A stretch of 64,000 nt of DNA from Caulobacter sp. (GTDB lineage: Bacteria > Pseudomonadota > Alphaproteobacteria > Caulobacterales > Caulobacteraceae). Numbering within the stretch: position 1 is the first letter of the stretch; the number at the start of each line of letters is the position of its first letter. Of the stretch, positions 50,501 through 59,142 are shown piece by piece. Both the position numbers and the translations under genes were made by a program. The notes beneath the pieces were generated by a model. That model had not been told where the DNA came from. It searched no databases and saw nothing but the letters and a program-made list of their open reading frames with translations. The stretch lies in contig JAQGIP010000143.1 of NCBI GenBank assembly GCA_028291055.1, forward strand, positions 1 to 64,000, given 5' to 3'.

Positions 50501-53500
50501 GTCGGCCAACGAAGCGACCATGCGCGAGGAGATCGAGCCCCAGATCAACGCCCGGCCCGATGTGAAGGCGTATGAGTTCCTGACCAGGGGCAAGCTGCCC
50601 GGCGTCGCCGACGATATGCAGCCCGGCGCCCACAAGCTGGACCGCGATGCCATCTCCGCCATGTTCGGCGACAGGTCCGTCCTGGACCGCCTGCCCAAGG
50701 GCTTCCAGCGGGTCTATGCCGCTGAAGGCGGCGTCCACCCCGACACGATGGCCGAGGCCATGGGGTTCAAATCGGGCGAGGAAATGATCCAGGCCCTGAT
50801 TTCGCTCGAGGCTGGCCGAAAGGAAATGCGTGCGCAGGGCGATAGGCGCGGCGTTCGGGAGGCCATGATCGACGACGCCGTGAAGGCGGAGATGCTGTCG
50901 CGCCACGGCGACATGCTCCACGACGGGAGTATCGAGGCCGAGGCCATGGACGCCCTGCACAACGATGCGCGGATGCGCCTGGTGTCGATGGAAGTCCGGG
51001 CCCTGGGCAAAAAGGCCGGCGACGGCGAGGCCCAGTGGGGCAAGGAGATGCTGGAGCAATGGGCGACCGGCGTCATGGCCGAATTGCCCGTCAGCAAAAT
51101 CCGGCCCGATACCTACCTGCGAGCCGAGCGCCAGGCGGGCAACGAGGCCCAGCGGCATCTACAGGACGGTCAGGACGTGAAGGCCCTGGAGCGCAAGCGC
51201 CAGCAACTCCTCAACGTCCACCTCTACCGCGCGTCTCGCGACGCGCTGAACGCGGTGGCGAGCGCCCACTACCTCTTCGACCGGATCGTCTCGGCCAAGG
51301 AAGACACCGGGGCAAGGGCCCGCGATTGGGACATGGTCAACGCCGCCCGCGCGGTCCTGGCCGCCCATGGCATCGGCCGCGCCCGCCAAGACCCGATGGG
51401 CTACCTGGAGAAGGTGAAGGCCTACGATCCCGACCTCTACACCGACCTGGCGCCGGCGGTGGAACGGGCGATGGCCGACGGCCGCCCGGCCGACAAGCTG
51501 CGGTTCGATGAGTTCGGCGCGCTGCATGACACGGTGGCGCAGATTTGGCGGATGGCTCGCCAGTCCAAGCTGGTGGAGATCGACGGGAAGCGCGTCGCGC
51601 TGGATGTGGCCACCACTGCGCTGGGGAGCCGCCTGGACACCTTGGGCATCCCGAAGCCAAAGGGCATCACCTCCGCCCCCACGCGCGGCGACGAGGCCTT
51701 GCGCGGCCTGTCGGGCGTTCGGGCCGCCATGCGCCGGGTTGAAAGCTGGGTCAGCTTCATCGACGGCGGCGGCAAGGGCGATTTCCGAACCTACATCTGG
51801 AACCCGGTGAGCGAGGCGGCCGACCGCTACCGGGCCGACCAAACGAACTACGTCCGCAAGTTCCTGGGCCTGGTCGAGACGCAGAAGGACAGCCTGAAGA
51901 AAGGCAAGATCGCCGCGCCGGAGCTGGGGCCGGAGGGCTACACCTTCGGCTACGCCAACAGCGGCGTGGGTAAGGGCGAGCTGCTGCACGCCCTGCTCCA
52001 CACCGGCAATGAGTCGAACCTGCGAAAGCTGCTCCTGGGTCGCGGCTGGGCGAGCGAGACGCCCGACGGGCGCATGGATACGACCCGGTGGGACGGCTTC
52101 ATCAACCGGATGCACGACGAGGGCGTCATCACCAAGGCCGACTGGGATTTCGTCCAGGGGGTCTGGAGCCTGCTGGAGGAAATGAAGCCGGCGGCGCAGG
52201 CCGCGCACCGATCGATCTATGGCCGCTACTTCGCGGAGATCACCGCCCGGCCCTTCGACACCCCCTTCGGGCGCTACGAGGGCGGCTATGTCCCGGCGAT
52301 CACCCACGACTTCATGGTCCAGGACGCGGCGCTGCGGGCCGAACAAGACGCCGTCCAGAGTTCGAACGACGCCTCCATGTTCCCCTCGCCCAGCCGGGGC
52401 TTCACGAAGTCGCGGGTGGAGAACTACACCCAGCCGCTCACCCTGGACCTGGGCCTGCTGCCGCAGCACATCGACAAGGTTTTGAAGTTCACCCACATGG
52501 CCGCGCCGGTGCGCGACGTGCTGCGCATCCTGAAGGACAAGGCCCTGTCGGGAAAGCTGGCGGCGTTCGATCCGGTGGCCCAGACCGATATGCTGCTGCC
52601 CTGGCTGAACCGCTCGGCTCGCCAGATCGTGGAGATGCCCTCGGTGGGCAAGGCCGGCAAGGCGGCGGACAACTTCTTCCGCACCCTGCGGGTCAGGACC
52701 GGCGCCAACATCATGGCGGCCAACGTCTCCAACGCCCTTCAGCAATTCACCGGCCTGGGCCCGGGCGCGGTGAAGGTGAAGCCGCGCCATCTGAACGATG
52801 CGCTCTGGCAGTACCTCCGCGACCCGTCCGGCATGGCCAAGGCGGTCACCGACGCGTCGCCCTTCATGGCGACGCGCACCACCGGCCAGGTCTTCGAGAT
52901 GCGCTGCCGCATCGACGCCCTGCTGCTCGATCCGACCAAATATCAGCAAGCGCAGGATTTCGCCCTGCGCCACGCCTACCTGCTCCAGGGCGCCACCCAG
53001 AACCTTGTCGACCTGATCGTCTGGAAGGGCGCGCACGAGCAAGCCCTGGAGGCCGGACACAGCGACGTTGAGGCGGTGCGCTCGGGGGACAGCGCGGTGC
53101 GCGAAACCCAAGGCTCGCTGGCGGCGCAGGATGTCTCGCGGGTGGAGACCGGCTCACCGCTAATCCGCGCCTTCACCCAGTTCTACAGCTACTTCAACGG
53201 CCAATCGAACCTGCTGGGAACCGAGTTCGGCATCGTCGCCCGCGACATGGGCTGGAGGCATGGCGCCGGCCGCGCCTTCTACCTCTACGCCGCAGGGTTT
53301 GCGGTTCCGGCGGTGGTCTCGGGCCTGATCGCAAAGACTATGGCCGGGGATTGGTGGGACGACACAGAGGGCGCTTTGACGAAGAACCTGCTGGATCTCT
53401 TCCTTGGATCGCAATTCCGCTATGGGGCCGGCATGGTCCCCATTGCCGGGACGGCCATCGTCTCGGCCGCCAACCGGTTCAACGACAAGACCTATGATGA

Positions 53501-53780
53501 CCGGCTGAACGCCTCCCCGGCGGCGTCGGCGGTCGAGGCCGCCGTGGGCACACCCTACGATGCCTACCACCTGGCCATGACCGGCAAGGGAGAGAAGCAC
53601 CTGGTGCGCGACGGCCTGACCTTGGTCTCCCTGCTCACCGGCATACCCACCGGCTTCATGGCCAAGCCGCTGGGCTACCTGGCGGACATCCATGAGGGAA
53701 AGGTCCAGCCGACCGGCCCGGTGGATGCTGCACGCGGTCTGGTCACGGGCTCGGCCTCTCCAAACTCCAGGGTCCACTGA
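47538..53780 (+). CDS. Giant internal virion / polyvalent protein (2080 aa)
   Basis: The start is GTG 47538 (GTGA overlap). It occupies the T7 gp16 position but is much longer (gp16 has about 1300 aa). Visible parts: a helical N-terminus with VALAQRYAKALGIPVETVLR; a Gly/Ala membrane-like stretch around residues 280-380 (VGGLVGSVGSVAVTGPAAPF, VGIGGHAAVGGATGLGLSVG); a metal-site-like STFLHEGAGHLWLEEL near residue 820; long helical regions; and a conserved C-terminus (ALRHAYLLQGATQNLVDLIV, ETQGSLAAQDVSRVETGSPL, FTQFYSYFNGQSNLLGTEFG) like polyvalent proteins ejected with DNA. No lysozyme-type motif is evident. Confidence 0.8.
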   Translation: MNVFEEMETNDDAQRQRAALQVGVASQGDSPEKVALAQRYAKALGIPVETVLRNYGTVAARASTQDAAAALDGAPKTAWWLNDPDNAAVGHDQAAHLAGTEQAAKAAFAPTPYIAPEGWFERLLDRHFSDPLDGKGMWWSKDNPLTKFMDWMGGHKRGSYTRTQFSGEAQTLADVSRFLDVGWRHALAGNPELATALAQTGDVEAGNYTAPTGDLTKLGPSSDVHLQPGHLTRYLEGLTTRMQPEPGNRDAVGGLVGSVGSVAVTGPAAPFVMAAQGGGAADRRAGDEAGTLGGSNSILGNAALNYALGKLSFGKFIDPAVGQITNPFLRTTVGIGGHAAVGGATGLGLSVGSNLIDRATVDPRRNVWEGSGEGAMSMALLGGVFHVAGLHGEAAKTRERMASFDQLVGNLRDTPLSERAPERLGVFLSAIGEDHNVFVPAEKVRDYMQSQMSPAEQEAFAKATGLEEQLRSATPGADLVIPAGDYLSKIAPTAMHDAIAKHVRLEADGLSLDEASHIDDHVRDFADAHGELLEKIVNRQGSPAGRVEQHVFSQLREAGYTLDVARAYAKLAGSHYETRAARSPDRYQDAWQAYQQAGEGRGVDIRQEFPKEIADHLRYGRADTLIDAVRRGPDKAAKTGPSLLEFLSRKGGVNDQGGELSALDADQWHRGKRFRSKLVRPEGMSLADAAVAAEEAGYLGSKDSRQGVEGFQGATSAELLEAVRKELAGDRQLAGEADHKAADFKAGVDQLEEIMARLGLDPATQSNEEIKAALDAHLSQPGRAFEQAARGSISFSATGPAIIKLFRSRDLSTFLHEGAGHLWLEELRSDAAHPQASEQLRADMATVEKWMGIQPGGEITTEHHEQFARAAEAYFMEGKAPSEGLRAVFQRFSAWLTSIYKNLSSLNVRMSPEIRDVFARLSATDDEITLATRGQGFNPVFESAEAAGMTAHEFAAYTSALDQSNSKAREKLFSRLMDDVRRTRTKEWSANEATMREEIEPQINARPDVKAYEFLTRGKLPGVADDMQPGAHKLDRDAISAMFGDRSVLDRLPKGFQRVYAAEGGVHPDTMAEAMGFKSGEEMIQALISLEAGRKEMRAQGDRRGVREAMIDDAVKAEMLSRHGDMLHDGSIEAEAMDALHNDARMRLVSMEVRALGKKAGDGEAQWGKEMLEQWATGVMAELPVSKIRPDTYLRAERQAGNEAQRHLQDGQDVKALERKRQQLLNVHLYRASRDALNAVASAHYLFDRIVSAKEDTGARARDWDMVNAARAVLAAHGIGRARQDPMGYLEKVKAYDPDLYTDLAPAVERAMADGRPADKLRFDEFGALHDTVAQIWRMARQSKLVEIDGKRVALDVATTALGSRLDTLGIPKPKGITSAPTRGDEALRGLSGVRAAMRRVESWVSFIDGGGKGDFRTYIWNPVSEAADRYRADQTNYVRKFLGLVETQKDSLKKGKIAAPELGPEGYTFGYANSGVGKGELLHALLHTGNESNLRKLLLGRGWASETPDGRMDTTRWDGFINRMHDEGVITKADWDFVQGVWSLLEEMKPAAQAAHRSIYGRYFAEITARPFDTPFGRYEGGYVPAITHDFMVQDAALRAEQDAVQSSNDASMFPSPSRGFTKSRVENYTQPLTLDLGLLPQHIDKVLKFTHMAAPVRDVLRILKDKALSGKLAAFDPVAQTDMLLPWLNRSARQIVEMPSVGKAGKAADNFFRTLRVRTGANIMAANVSNALQQFTGLGPGAVKVKPRHLNDALWQYLRDPSGMAKAVTDASPFMATRTTGQVFEMRCRIDALLLDPTKYQQAQDFALRHAYLLQGATQNLVDLIVWKGAHEQALEAGHSDVEAVRSGDSAVRETQGSLAAQDVSRVETGSPLIRAFTQFYSYFNGQSNLLGTEFGIVARDMGWRHGAGRAFYLYAAGFAVPAVVSGLIAKTMAGDWWDDTEGALTKNLLDLFLGSQFRYGAGMVPIAGTAIVSAANRFNDKTYDDRLNASPAASAVEAAVGTPYDAYHLAMTGKGEKHLVRDGLTLVSLLTGIPTGFMAKPLGYLADIHEGKVQPTGPVDAARGLVTGSASPNSRVH

Positions 53781-53835
53781 TCTTGACAAGCCCGGCGGGC
53801 ATCGGCCCGTTGGCGGCAGTGATCTGGAGGGCAAG

Positions 53836-54153
53836 ATGGAAGCTGGGCAATTGGGCAGGCGGACGCTGATTTCGCTGGGCGTGATCGCCGTAGTGGGCCT
53901 GAGCGAGTGGGTAATCGCCAAGAGCGTACCCGGTCCTGATGCGGGCCGAATTTCAGCGACCGATCAGCTTCAGTCCACGAGGTTGGACGCGCTTGAGCAC
54001 CGGGTGTCGGCCCTTGAGAAGGCGAACGCCGCACTGCGCCAGCCGCCGATTCCTGTGATGGCTCCGCCAGCGGGCGACGAACAGGCCCGCCGCGAAATTC
54101 GCGCGCTGAAGGACCGGCTCAATATGGACCTTCACCCCGGCGTGCCCTTCTAG
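53836..54153 (+). CDS. Membrane protein with coiled coil (105 aa)
   Basis: ATG 53836 follows TGGAGGGCAAG. One N-terminal transmembrane helix (RRTLISLGVIAVVGLSEWVI) is followed by a heptad-rich segment (QLQSTRLDALEHRVSALEKA then NAALRQ) and another charged helix (EQARREIRALKDRL). It could be a holin-associated or virion membrane protein. It lies between the giant virion protein and the tail fibre, and its function is not recognised. Confidence 0.6.
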   Translation: MEAGQLGRRTLISLGVIAVVGLSEWVIAKSVPGPDAGRISATDQLQSTRLDALEHRVSALEKANAALRQPPIPVMAPPAGDEQARREIRALKDRLNMDLHPGVPF

Positions 54154-54157
54154 GCGG

Positions 54158-54170
54158 GATATTCCAGCAC
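54158..54170 (+). repeat. GATATTCCAGCAC motif, copy 4
   Basis: Exact copy directly after the 105-aa gene, followed by the hairpin CCGCC-CGTGTA-GGCGG and, 47 bases after the motif, by ATG 54218 of the tail fibre. Confidence 0.75.
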
Positions 54171-54217
54171 CGCCCGTGTAGGCGGCATGGTCGGCCACCT
54201 TCTCACCGTGGCCAAAC

Positions 54218-54958
54218 ATGACCATATCCGCGCAGCCGACCCCGAAAACGTACACCTGCGCCGGGACCACGGGCCCCTATGGCTTCCCCTATAGGTTCCT
54301 GACGACTGCTGATCTGCTGGTGACGCGGATCAGCGCCGGTGGCGTGCGCACCGGTTTGGACCTGGGCGCCGACTACTCGGTGAGCGGAGCCGGCGACAAC
54401 GCGGGGGGGGCGGTCAGCACCGTTGCATCCTACGCCGATGGCCAGATCGAGGTTTGGCTTGCTGTCGAGGAGACCCAGAACACCGCCTACACGCCCGGCG
54501 ACCCCTTCCCCGCCAACGCGCACGAAAGCGCGCTGGACAAGCTGACGCTGCTTTCGGCGATGCGCAGACAGGAGATCGGCGACGTAGCGTCCGACCTGTT
54601 CGCGCTGCAAGAGCAGGTCGACGCCGTGCCGACCCTGGCGGCCGGACTGTCGGTCGTGCAGATCGCCGCCTCAACCGGCTCCTACGACCATGACGCCCAT
54701 TGCAGCCGCCTCCTGAGCTTCACGGTGGCCTGCGTCTTCACCCTGCCGCTCGATGCCCCCAAGGGCGCCTACTTCTCCTGGGAGCAGGCCGGTAGCGGTC
54801 TGGTCCAGTTCCTGTTCCCCGATGGGACCACCAAGCCCCGCAACCGCCTCGGCTACAACAAGTCGGCGGGGCAGGAGGCGGCCGGCTCTATGTGGGTCCG
54901 CTCCAACCCTGACGCGGCCAGTGCGGATTGGGTTCTCACCGGCGATGTAGGGGCCTGA
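54218..54958 (+). CDS. Tail fibre protein, T7 gp17 N-terminus-like
   Basis: The 246-aa protein contains the T7-type tail-attachment domain: PTPKTYTCAGTTGPYGFPYR, FLTTADLLVTRISAGGVRTG, DLGADYSVSGAGDNAGGAVS, then AYTPGDPFPANAHESALDKL and TLLSAMRRQEI. A short C-terminal domain of about 100 residues follows. The chain is too short to carry a receptor domain, so it probably serves as an adaptor that anchors the tailspike encoded next (TGATG overlap). Confidence 0.85.
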   Translation: MTISAQPTPKTYTCAGTTGPYGFPYRFLTTADLLVTRISAGGVRTGLDLGADYSVSGAGDNAGGAVSTVASYADGQIEVWLAVEETQNTAYTPGDPFPANAHESALDKLTLLSAMRRQEIGDVASDLFALQEQVDAVPTLAAGLSVVQIAASTGSYDHDAHCSRLLSFTVACVFTLPLDAPKGAYFSWEQAGSGLVQFLFPDGTTKPRNRLGYNKSAGQEAAGSMWVRSNPDAASADWVLTGDVGA

Positions 54959-57207
54959 TGCGCAGCCCCAACATCCCCCTGCTGGCGCCCAGCCCGACCA
55001 CGCAAAGCCGCTTCATCGCTCCAACTGGGGCGGGCGCGCAGGACGGCACGAACTGGGCCAACGCCGCGCCGCTCTCGGCCATCGACAGCATGGTCAGTGC
55101 GGTCGGCAGGGGCGGGCGGGTGTGTCTTGCCGCTCACCTGGGAACCTACGCCAACAACACCAGCCGCGTGATCACCCATGGCGGCGTGGCGGGCTCGCCG
55201 GTGACCATCTGCGGCGTCAACGCCGACCTGACCCCGGCCCATGCGGATATCGTCGGCAACCGCGCGAGCCCGTGGAGCGCGGGCGCAGCGGCCGGCGTCA
55301 ATGCCTTCATGCTGATGACCGGGGCGGATCACCTGGTCTTCACCTCGATCAAGTTCACCAACCAGGGCAGCTGCATCCGCATCGGGGCCGATATTGTCGA
55401 CCTGACGGTGAGCGGGTGCACGGCCACCAACGTTCAGACCTTCTTCGAGAACCTGATTTCCGGGGTCTCCACCTCGGCCACCATCACCGGCCTGATCATC
55501 TCCAACTGCACCGCGACCGGCTATTCCAAGCGCTTCGCCCGCATCCAATACAACAGCTCCGGCGTGCTGATTTCCGGGTGCACCGGCGACAGCGACAGGC
55601 AGGACGGGGATAACTTCGCGGTCGGGGTGGCGCTCTACGGCACGGCCCATGGCATCACCGTCAACGACTGCGTGATGCGCAACCACATCGACACCACGCG
55701 GACCTATCAGAACGGCGACGGCTTCTCCTCCGAGCTGGGCAACTACAGCCTGACCTTCAACCGCTGCGAGGCCTACAACAACACCGATGGCGGCTTTGAC
55801 CTGAAGTCGGACGGCACGGTCCTGAACGACTGCCACTCGGAGGAAAATCACCGGAACTATCGGATCTGGGGCCTGGCCACGCTGAACAACTGCGTGGGCG
55901 TCAACCCGACCGACAATGCCGGGGCCAATCCCTACAGCAAGGCCAACGTCTCGGCCCACATCTACGCCATGGCGCGGGTTTACGGCGGGTCCTTCTCGCA
56001 GACCAACAGCGATGCGGTGTTCCGCTCCGAGCAAGGCGGCATGATCGCGGTCACCGCCCGCACGATGATCACCAAGCCCGGCGGCGCGCCTCTCTCGACC
56101 GTGGAAGTGGCCGACAGCCTGGACCCCAACGTCGGCAACCCGGCAGGCGTCTTCCTGACGCTGAACGAGGCCGACACGGCGGCCCCTACCATCACCTCAT
56201 CCGCCAGCCTGTCGGTGCAGGAGAACAACCTCGGCTCGTGGATGATCACGGCCAACGAGGGGGCGCAGTTGCGCGTCACCGGCGGCGCGGACGCGGCCTA
56301 CTTCACCACCTATGGACCCCAGCTGCGCCTCTCACCGCAGGACTACGAGTTGCCGGTTCATGGGGGCAACACGCTCTCGGTCGAGGTGACGGTCTACGAT
56401 CAGAACGGCAACGCCTCCGTCCCCCAGGCCGTGACCGCGACCATCACAAACCAAGCGGACGACCCGTTGAGGCCGCCCGGCATGGTGACGGACGGAGTGA
56501 CGGACTTCGTATGGCTGGAGGCCACCTACGCCCACCTATGGCAGGATGCGGCGGGCACGGTCCCCGCCGCCGTTGATCAGATCGTGGCCCGCATGGATGA
56601 CCAGTCCAGCCACGGGCACCACGTCATCTGGTCGGACCCCGCCCACAGCCCCTACCTGCGATCCGCCGGGGGCCTGACCTGGCTGGATATGGACGGCGAT
56701 ATTGGCGACCTTGGCGCGGCCGGCTCGCTCCAGTTCGCCAAGGCCAGCATCACGGCGGGTATCCGGCGTGGGCTGGTGGACACCACCCAGCGAGAAATCG
56801 TGTCCGTGCCGCGCTCGCTTAGCGCCCCGTCGAACAACGAAGTCTGGCGCCTGGGCGTTACGGGCGGGGCGTCATTCGAGGCGCGCAACCAGAACGCCGC
56901 GACGGCCAACGTCTCCAGCGGCGGAACCGGCGCGTCGCTCAACGTGGACAAGGTGCTCGGCTTCCAGTCAGAGATCGGCAAGCTGCGCACCGATGAGGCC
57001 CTGATCTCGACCGACGACACCTTCGGGTCCGCCGCGACGATGACCTATCCGGTGAGCGGCCAGCCCGTGTTCGGAGCCAGCGGCAACCGGACCAACCCCT
57101 ACTATGGCCGCTTCTACGGGATGGTGATCACCAACCGTACCGAGGCCGCCGACTTCCGCTTCCGCATCGCCAACGAGATGGCCAAGCTGCAAGGGCGACA
57201 CCTATGA
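54958..57207 (+). CDS. Beta-helix tailspike, probable depolymerase
   Basis: The 749-aa protein has a short N-terminus, then a right-handed parallel beta-helix from about residue 20 to 400: GGRVCLAAHLGTYANNTSRV, VTICGVNADLTPAHADIVGN, LTVSGCTATNVQTFFENLIS, ITVNDCVMRNHIDTTRTYQN and FNRCEAYNNTDGGFDLKSDG, with repeated N-C-x-x-x N/C ladders. A cadherin-like domain follows (SLSVQENNLGSWMITANEGA to VTATITNQA), then a C-terminal beta-sandwich of about 250 residues resembling LamG-type sugar binding. It probably binds and cuts host surface glycan. Confidence 0.82.
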   Translation: MRSPNIPLLAPSPTTQSRFIAPTGAGAQDGTNWANAAPLSAIDSMVSAVGRGGRVCLAAHLGTYANNTSRVITHGGVAGSPVTICGVNADLTPAHADIVGNRASPWSAGAAAGVNAFMLMTGADHLVFTSIKFTNQGSCIRIGADIVDLTVSGCTATNVQTFFENLISGVSTSATITGLIISNCTATGYSKRFARIQYNSSGVLISGCTGDSDRQDGDNFAVGVALYGTAHGITVNDCVMRNHIDTTRTYQNGDGFSSELGNYSLTFNRCEAYNNTDGGFDLKSDGTVLNDCHSEENHRNYRIWGLATLNNCVGVNPTDNAGANPYSKANVSAHIYAMARVYGGSFSQTNSDAVFRSEQGGMIAVTARTMITKPGGAPLSTVEVADSLDPNVGNPAGVFLTLNEADTAAPTITSSASLSVQENNLGSWMITANEGAQLRVTGGADAAYFTTYGPQLRLSPQDYELPVHGGNTLSVEVTVYDQNGNASVPQAVTATITNQADDPLRPPGMVTDGVTDFVWLEATYAHLWQDAAGTVPAAVDQIVARMDDQSSHGHHVIWSDPAHSPYLRSAGGLTWLDMDGDIGDLGAAGSLQFAKASITAGIRRGLVDTTQREIVSVPRSLSAPSNNEVWRLGVTGGASFEARNQNAATANVSSGGTGASLNVDKVLGFQSEIGKLRTDEALISTDDTFGSAATMTYPVSGQPVFGASGNRTNPYYGRFYGMVITNRTEAADFRFRIANEMAKLQGRHL

Positions 57208-58436
57208 TCGGGCTTGGGCTCTCCCTCGATATGCCGAGATCGGGAGCGGCGGCGGTCGGGATCACGGTCCCCTCGGCCTCTCTGTGGCTGATCGACGGCG
57301 ACAGCATCAGCGCGCAAACCGACGGCCGCTCCATCGCCGCCCACCTGGCCACGAAGTCCGGCGGGCTGATGAACTTCGCCCCCAATGCCTACACCCCGCC
57401 CGCCGACAGCCTGAGGCCCGGCACCGTGGGCGTCAGCGGCATGAAGATCGCCGACCAGGCCGCCAACCTGACGGCGATGTTCGCGGCCAACCCGAGCGTC
57501 ACCCATATGGTGGTGCACGTCGGCACGAACGACATGGCGCCGACGCTCTACGCGACGATGCAGTCCGATGCGCTGAACTATCTGGCGCTGTGCAAGACCG
57601 CCAATGTGTCGGTGATCTGGTCCTGCATCCTGCGGCGCAACGATGCCATCGGCCAGGACGCGGGCAACGAACTGAAGCGGGTCAACTTCAACGCCTGGCT
57701 GGCCACGCTGGTTGGCAATCCCACCTATTCCCTGATCGGCGTCATCAACCACGACGCCAACTTCGACCCGGCGGCCGACCCCACCCTCGTGAACGCCGCC
57801 GACAGCCTGCACCCCACCTACAAGGGCGCGGGCATCTTCGTGGGCAACATCTTCGCCGCGCTGCATTTCACCGCCACTGACGTGGCAGCGCTGCTCCCGG
57901 CCAACACCATCACCAACGCCACCCTCACCGGGACCAGCGGCGGGCTGGCGACCGGCGTCACCGGCCAGGTCCCTACCTCTTGGACCGTGGACAACGACAC
58001 CGGCTGCACCTGCGTGGCCTCGGTCGGGGTCGATACGGACGGCGAGCGCTACTGCGACATGGTCCTGACCGGCAGCGCCACCACCAACGGCCAGAACGTC
58101 CGCTTCTTCCGCAACGATACGAGCGTGGGGCTGGTGGCGGGTGAGTGGGCCGAAGGCAAGATGAACGTCACCCTCACCGGGTCCGGCGGGTCCGGTGACG
58201 CCACGGGCGTGACCGGCTGGATGGTGCAGATTTCCAACGGCTTCACCTTCAACAGCAGCCATTCGTTCGCAGCCTACGGGATGATGAACACCGCCTTCGC
58301 GGGCGACGTGCGGTGCATCCCCCTGAAGGCGGCAGGCGCCGTCACCGGGACTATCGGCGCCTACGCCAAGCTGAACGTCGGCGTCGTGGATGCCCGCTTC
58401 CGCATCAAGAAAGTACAGGGAGGCAAGGGATCGTGA
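57204..58436 (+). CDS. Phage SGNH/GDSL hydrolase
   Basis: The 410-aa protein has the four SGNH blocks: SLWLIDGDSISAQTDGRSIA (Ser), GVSGMKIADQAANL (Gly), MVVHVGTNDMAP (Asn) and NAADSLHPTYKGAGIFV (Asp-x-x-His). About 170 C-terminal residues form a beta-rich domain (TLTGTSGGLATGVTGQVPTS, RFFRNDTSVGLVAGEWAEGK) that may bind carbohydrate. The likely role is deacetylation of surface polysaccharide, helping the adjacent tailspike. It overlaps that gene by ATGA, so equal expression is expected. Confidence 0.85.
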   Translation: MIGLGLSLDMPRSGAAAVGITVPSASLWLIDGDSISAQTDGRSIAAHLATKSGGLMNFAPNAYTPPADSLRPGTVGVSGMKIADQAANLTAMFAANPSVTHMVVHVGTNDMAPTLYATMQSDALNYLALCKTANVSVIWSCILRRNDAIGQDAGNELKRVNFNAWLATLVGNPTYSLIGVINHDANFDPAADPTLVNAADSLHPTYKGAGIFVGNIFAALHFTATDVAALLPANTITNATLTGTSGGLATGVTGQVPTSWTVDNDTGCTCVASVGVDTDGERYCDMVLTGSATTNGQNVRFFRNDTSVGLVAGEWAEGKMNVTLTGSGGSGDATGVTGWMVQISNGFTFNSSHSFAAYGMMNTAFAGDVRCIPLKAAGAVTGTIGAYAKLNVGVVDARFRIKKVQGGKGS

Positions 58437-58684
58437 CCCCACCCAAGATCATCACCGACCTGTTCACCGGTCCTGACGGGGCCACCTGGGCCATTGGGCG
58501 GGTCTACTCCCTGCCGGTTCTGGCCTCGGGCATCTCGCTGCCGTTCGTCGCGATCTTCCACGGGCAGACGGTCGACCTCGCTGCGGCCGGTGCGCTGTTC
58601 GCCGGGCTCGGCGGCGCGGTCATGGTCCTGGTCCTGGGGACCAACCACACCGAACCCAAACCTGACGGAGACGTGCCCAAATGA
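58433..58684 (+). CDS. Small membrane protein, possible holin
   Basis: GTG 58433 (GTGA overlap). The 83-aa product has two hydrophobic segments, VYSLPVLASGISLPFVAIF and LAAAGALFAGLGGAVMVLVL, and a charged tail. Its position immediately before the endolysin (ATGA overlap) suggests a holin or pinholin; no holin family is recognised from sequence. Confidence 0.6.
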   Translation: MTPPKIITDLFTGPDGATWAIGRVYSLPVLASGISLPFVAIFHGQTVDLAAAGALFAGLGGAVMVLVLGTNHTEPKPDGDVPK

Positions 58685-59142
58685 CCCCCGATGGCATGAA
58701 GCGCCTGAAGCTCGACGAGGGCTATGCGAAGCTGCTCCCGACCGGAAGCTGCGAAGCCTATCCCGACCCGAAGTCCGGCGGCGATCCCTGGACCATCGGC
58801 TACGGCTGCACAGGGCCCGGCATCGCCAAGGGCGTCATCTGGACCCGGGCCATGGCCGACGCGGCAATCTCCGCCCGGGTGGGCGCCCTGGAGGCCCGGC
58901 TGGCCCATGATCTGCCGTGGTTCGCGGGGTTGCCTCCGGTGCGCCAGGATGTGCTGGTCAACATCGCCTACAACGTCGGCCTGTACGCCGTGGAGCATTG
59001 GCCAACGACACTCAGCCACTTCGCCGCCGGTAACTGGACAGCCGCCGCCCATGACCTCCGCAACGAGGGCCAGTGGAACCGCGACGTTGGCCAGCGCGCC
59101 GAGCGCCTGGCCGTCGCCACCGAAACGGGCCGGTGGGCGTGA
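58681..59142 (+). CDS. Endolysin, GH24 lysozyme
   Basis: The 153-aa protein cleaves the glycan strand of peptidoglycan at lysis. It has the GH24 (T4-type) signature: LKLDEGYAKLLP with Glu13, YPDPKSGGDPWTIGYG with Asp29 and Thr38, and then GCTGPGI. VLVNIAYNVG and EGQWNRDVGQRAERL complete the fold. The spacing between Glu13 and Asp29 is longer than in T4 lysozyme, as in many phage variants. No signal-anchor sequence is visible, so a holin should be needed. Confidence 0.9.
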   Translation: MTPDGMKRLKLDEGYAKLLPTGSCEAYPDPKSGGDPWTIGYGCTGPGIAKGVIWTRAMADAAISARVGALEARLAHDLPWFAGLPPVRQDVLVNIAYNVGLYAVEHWPTTLSHFAAGNWTAAAHDLRNEGQWNRDVGQRAERLAVATETGRWA

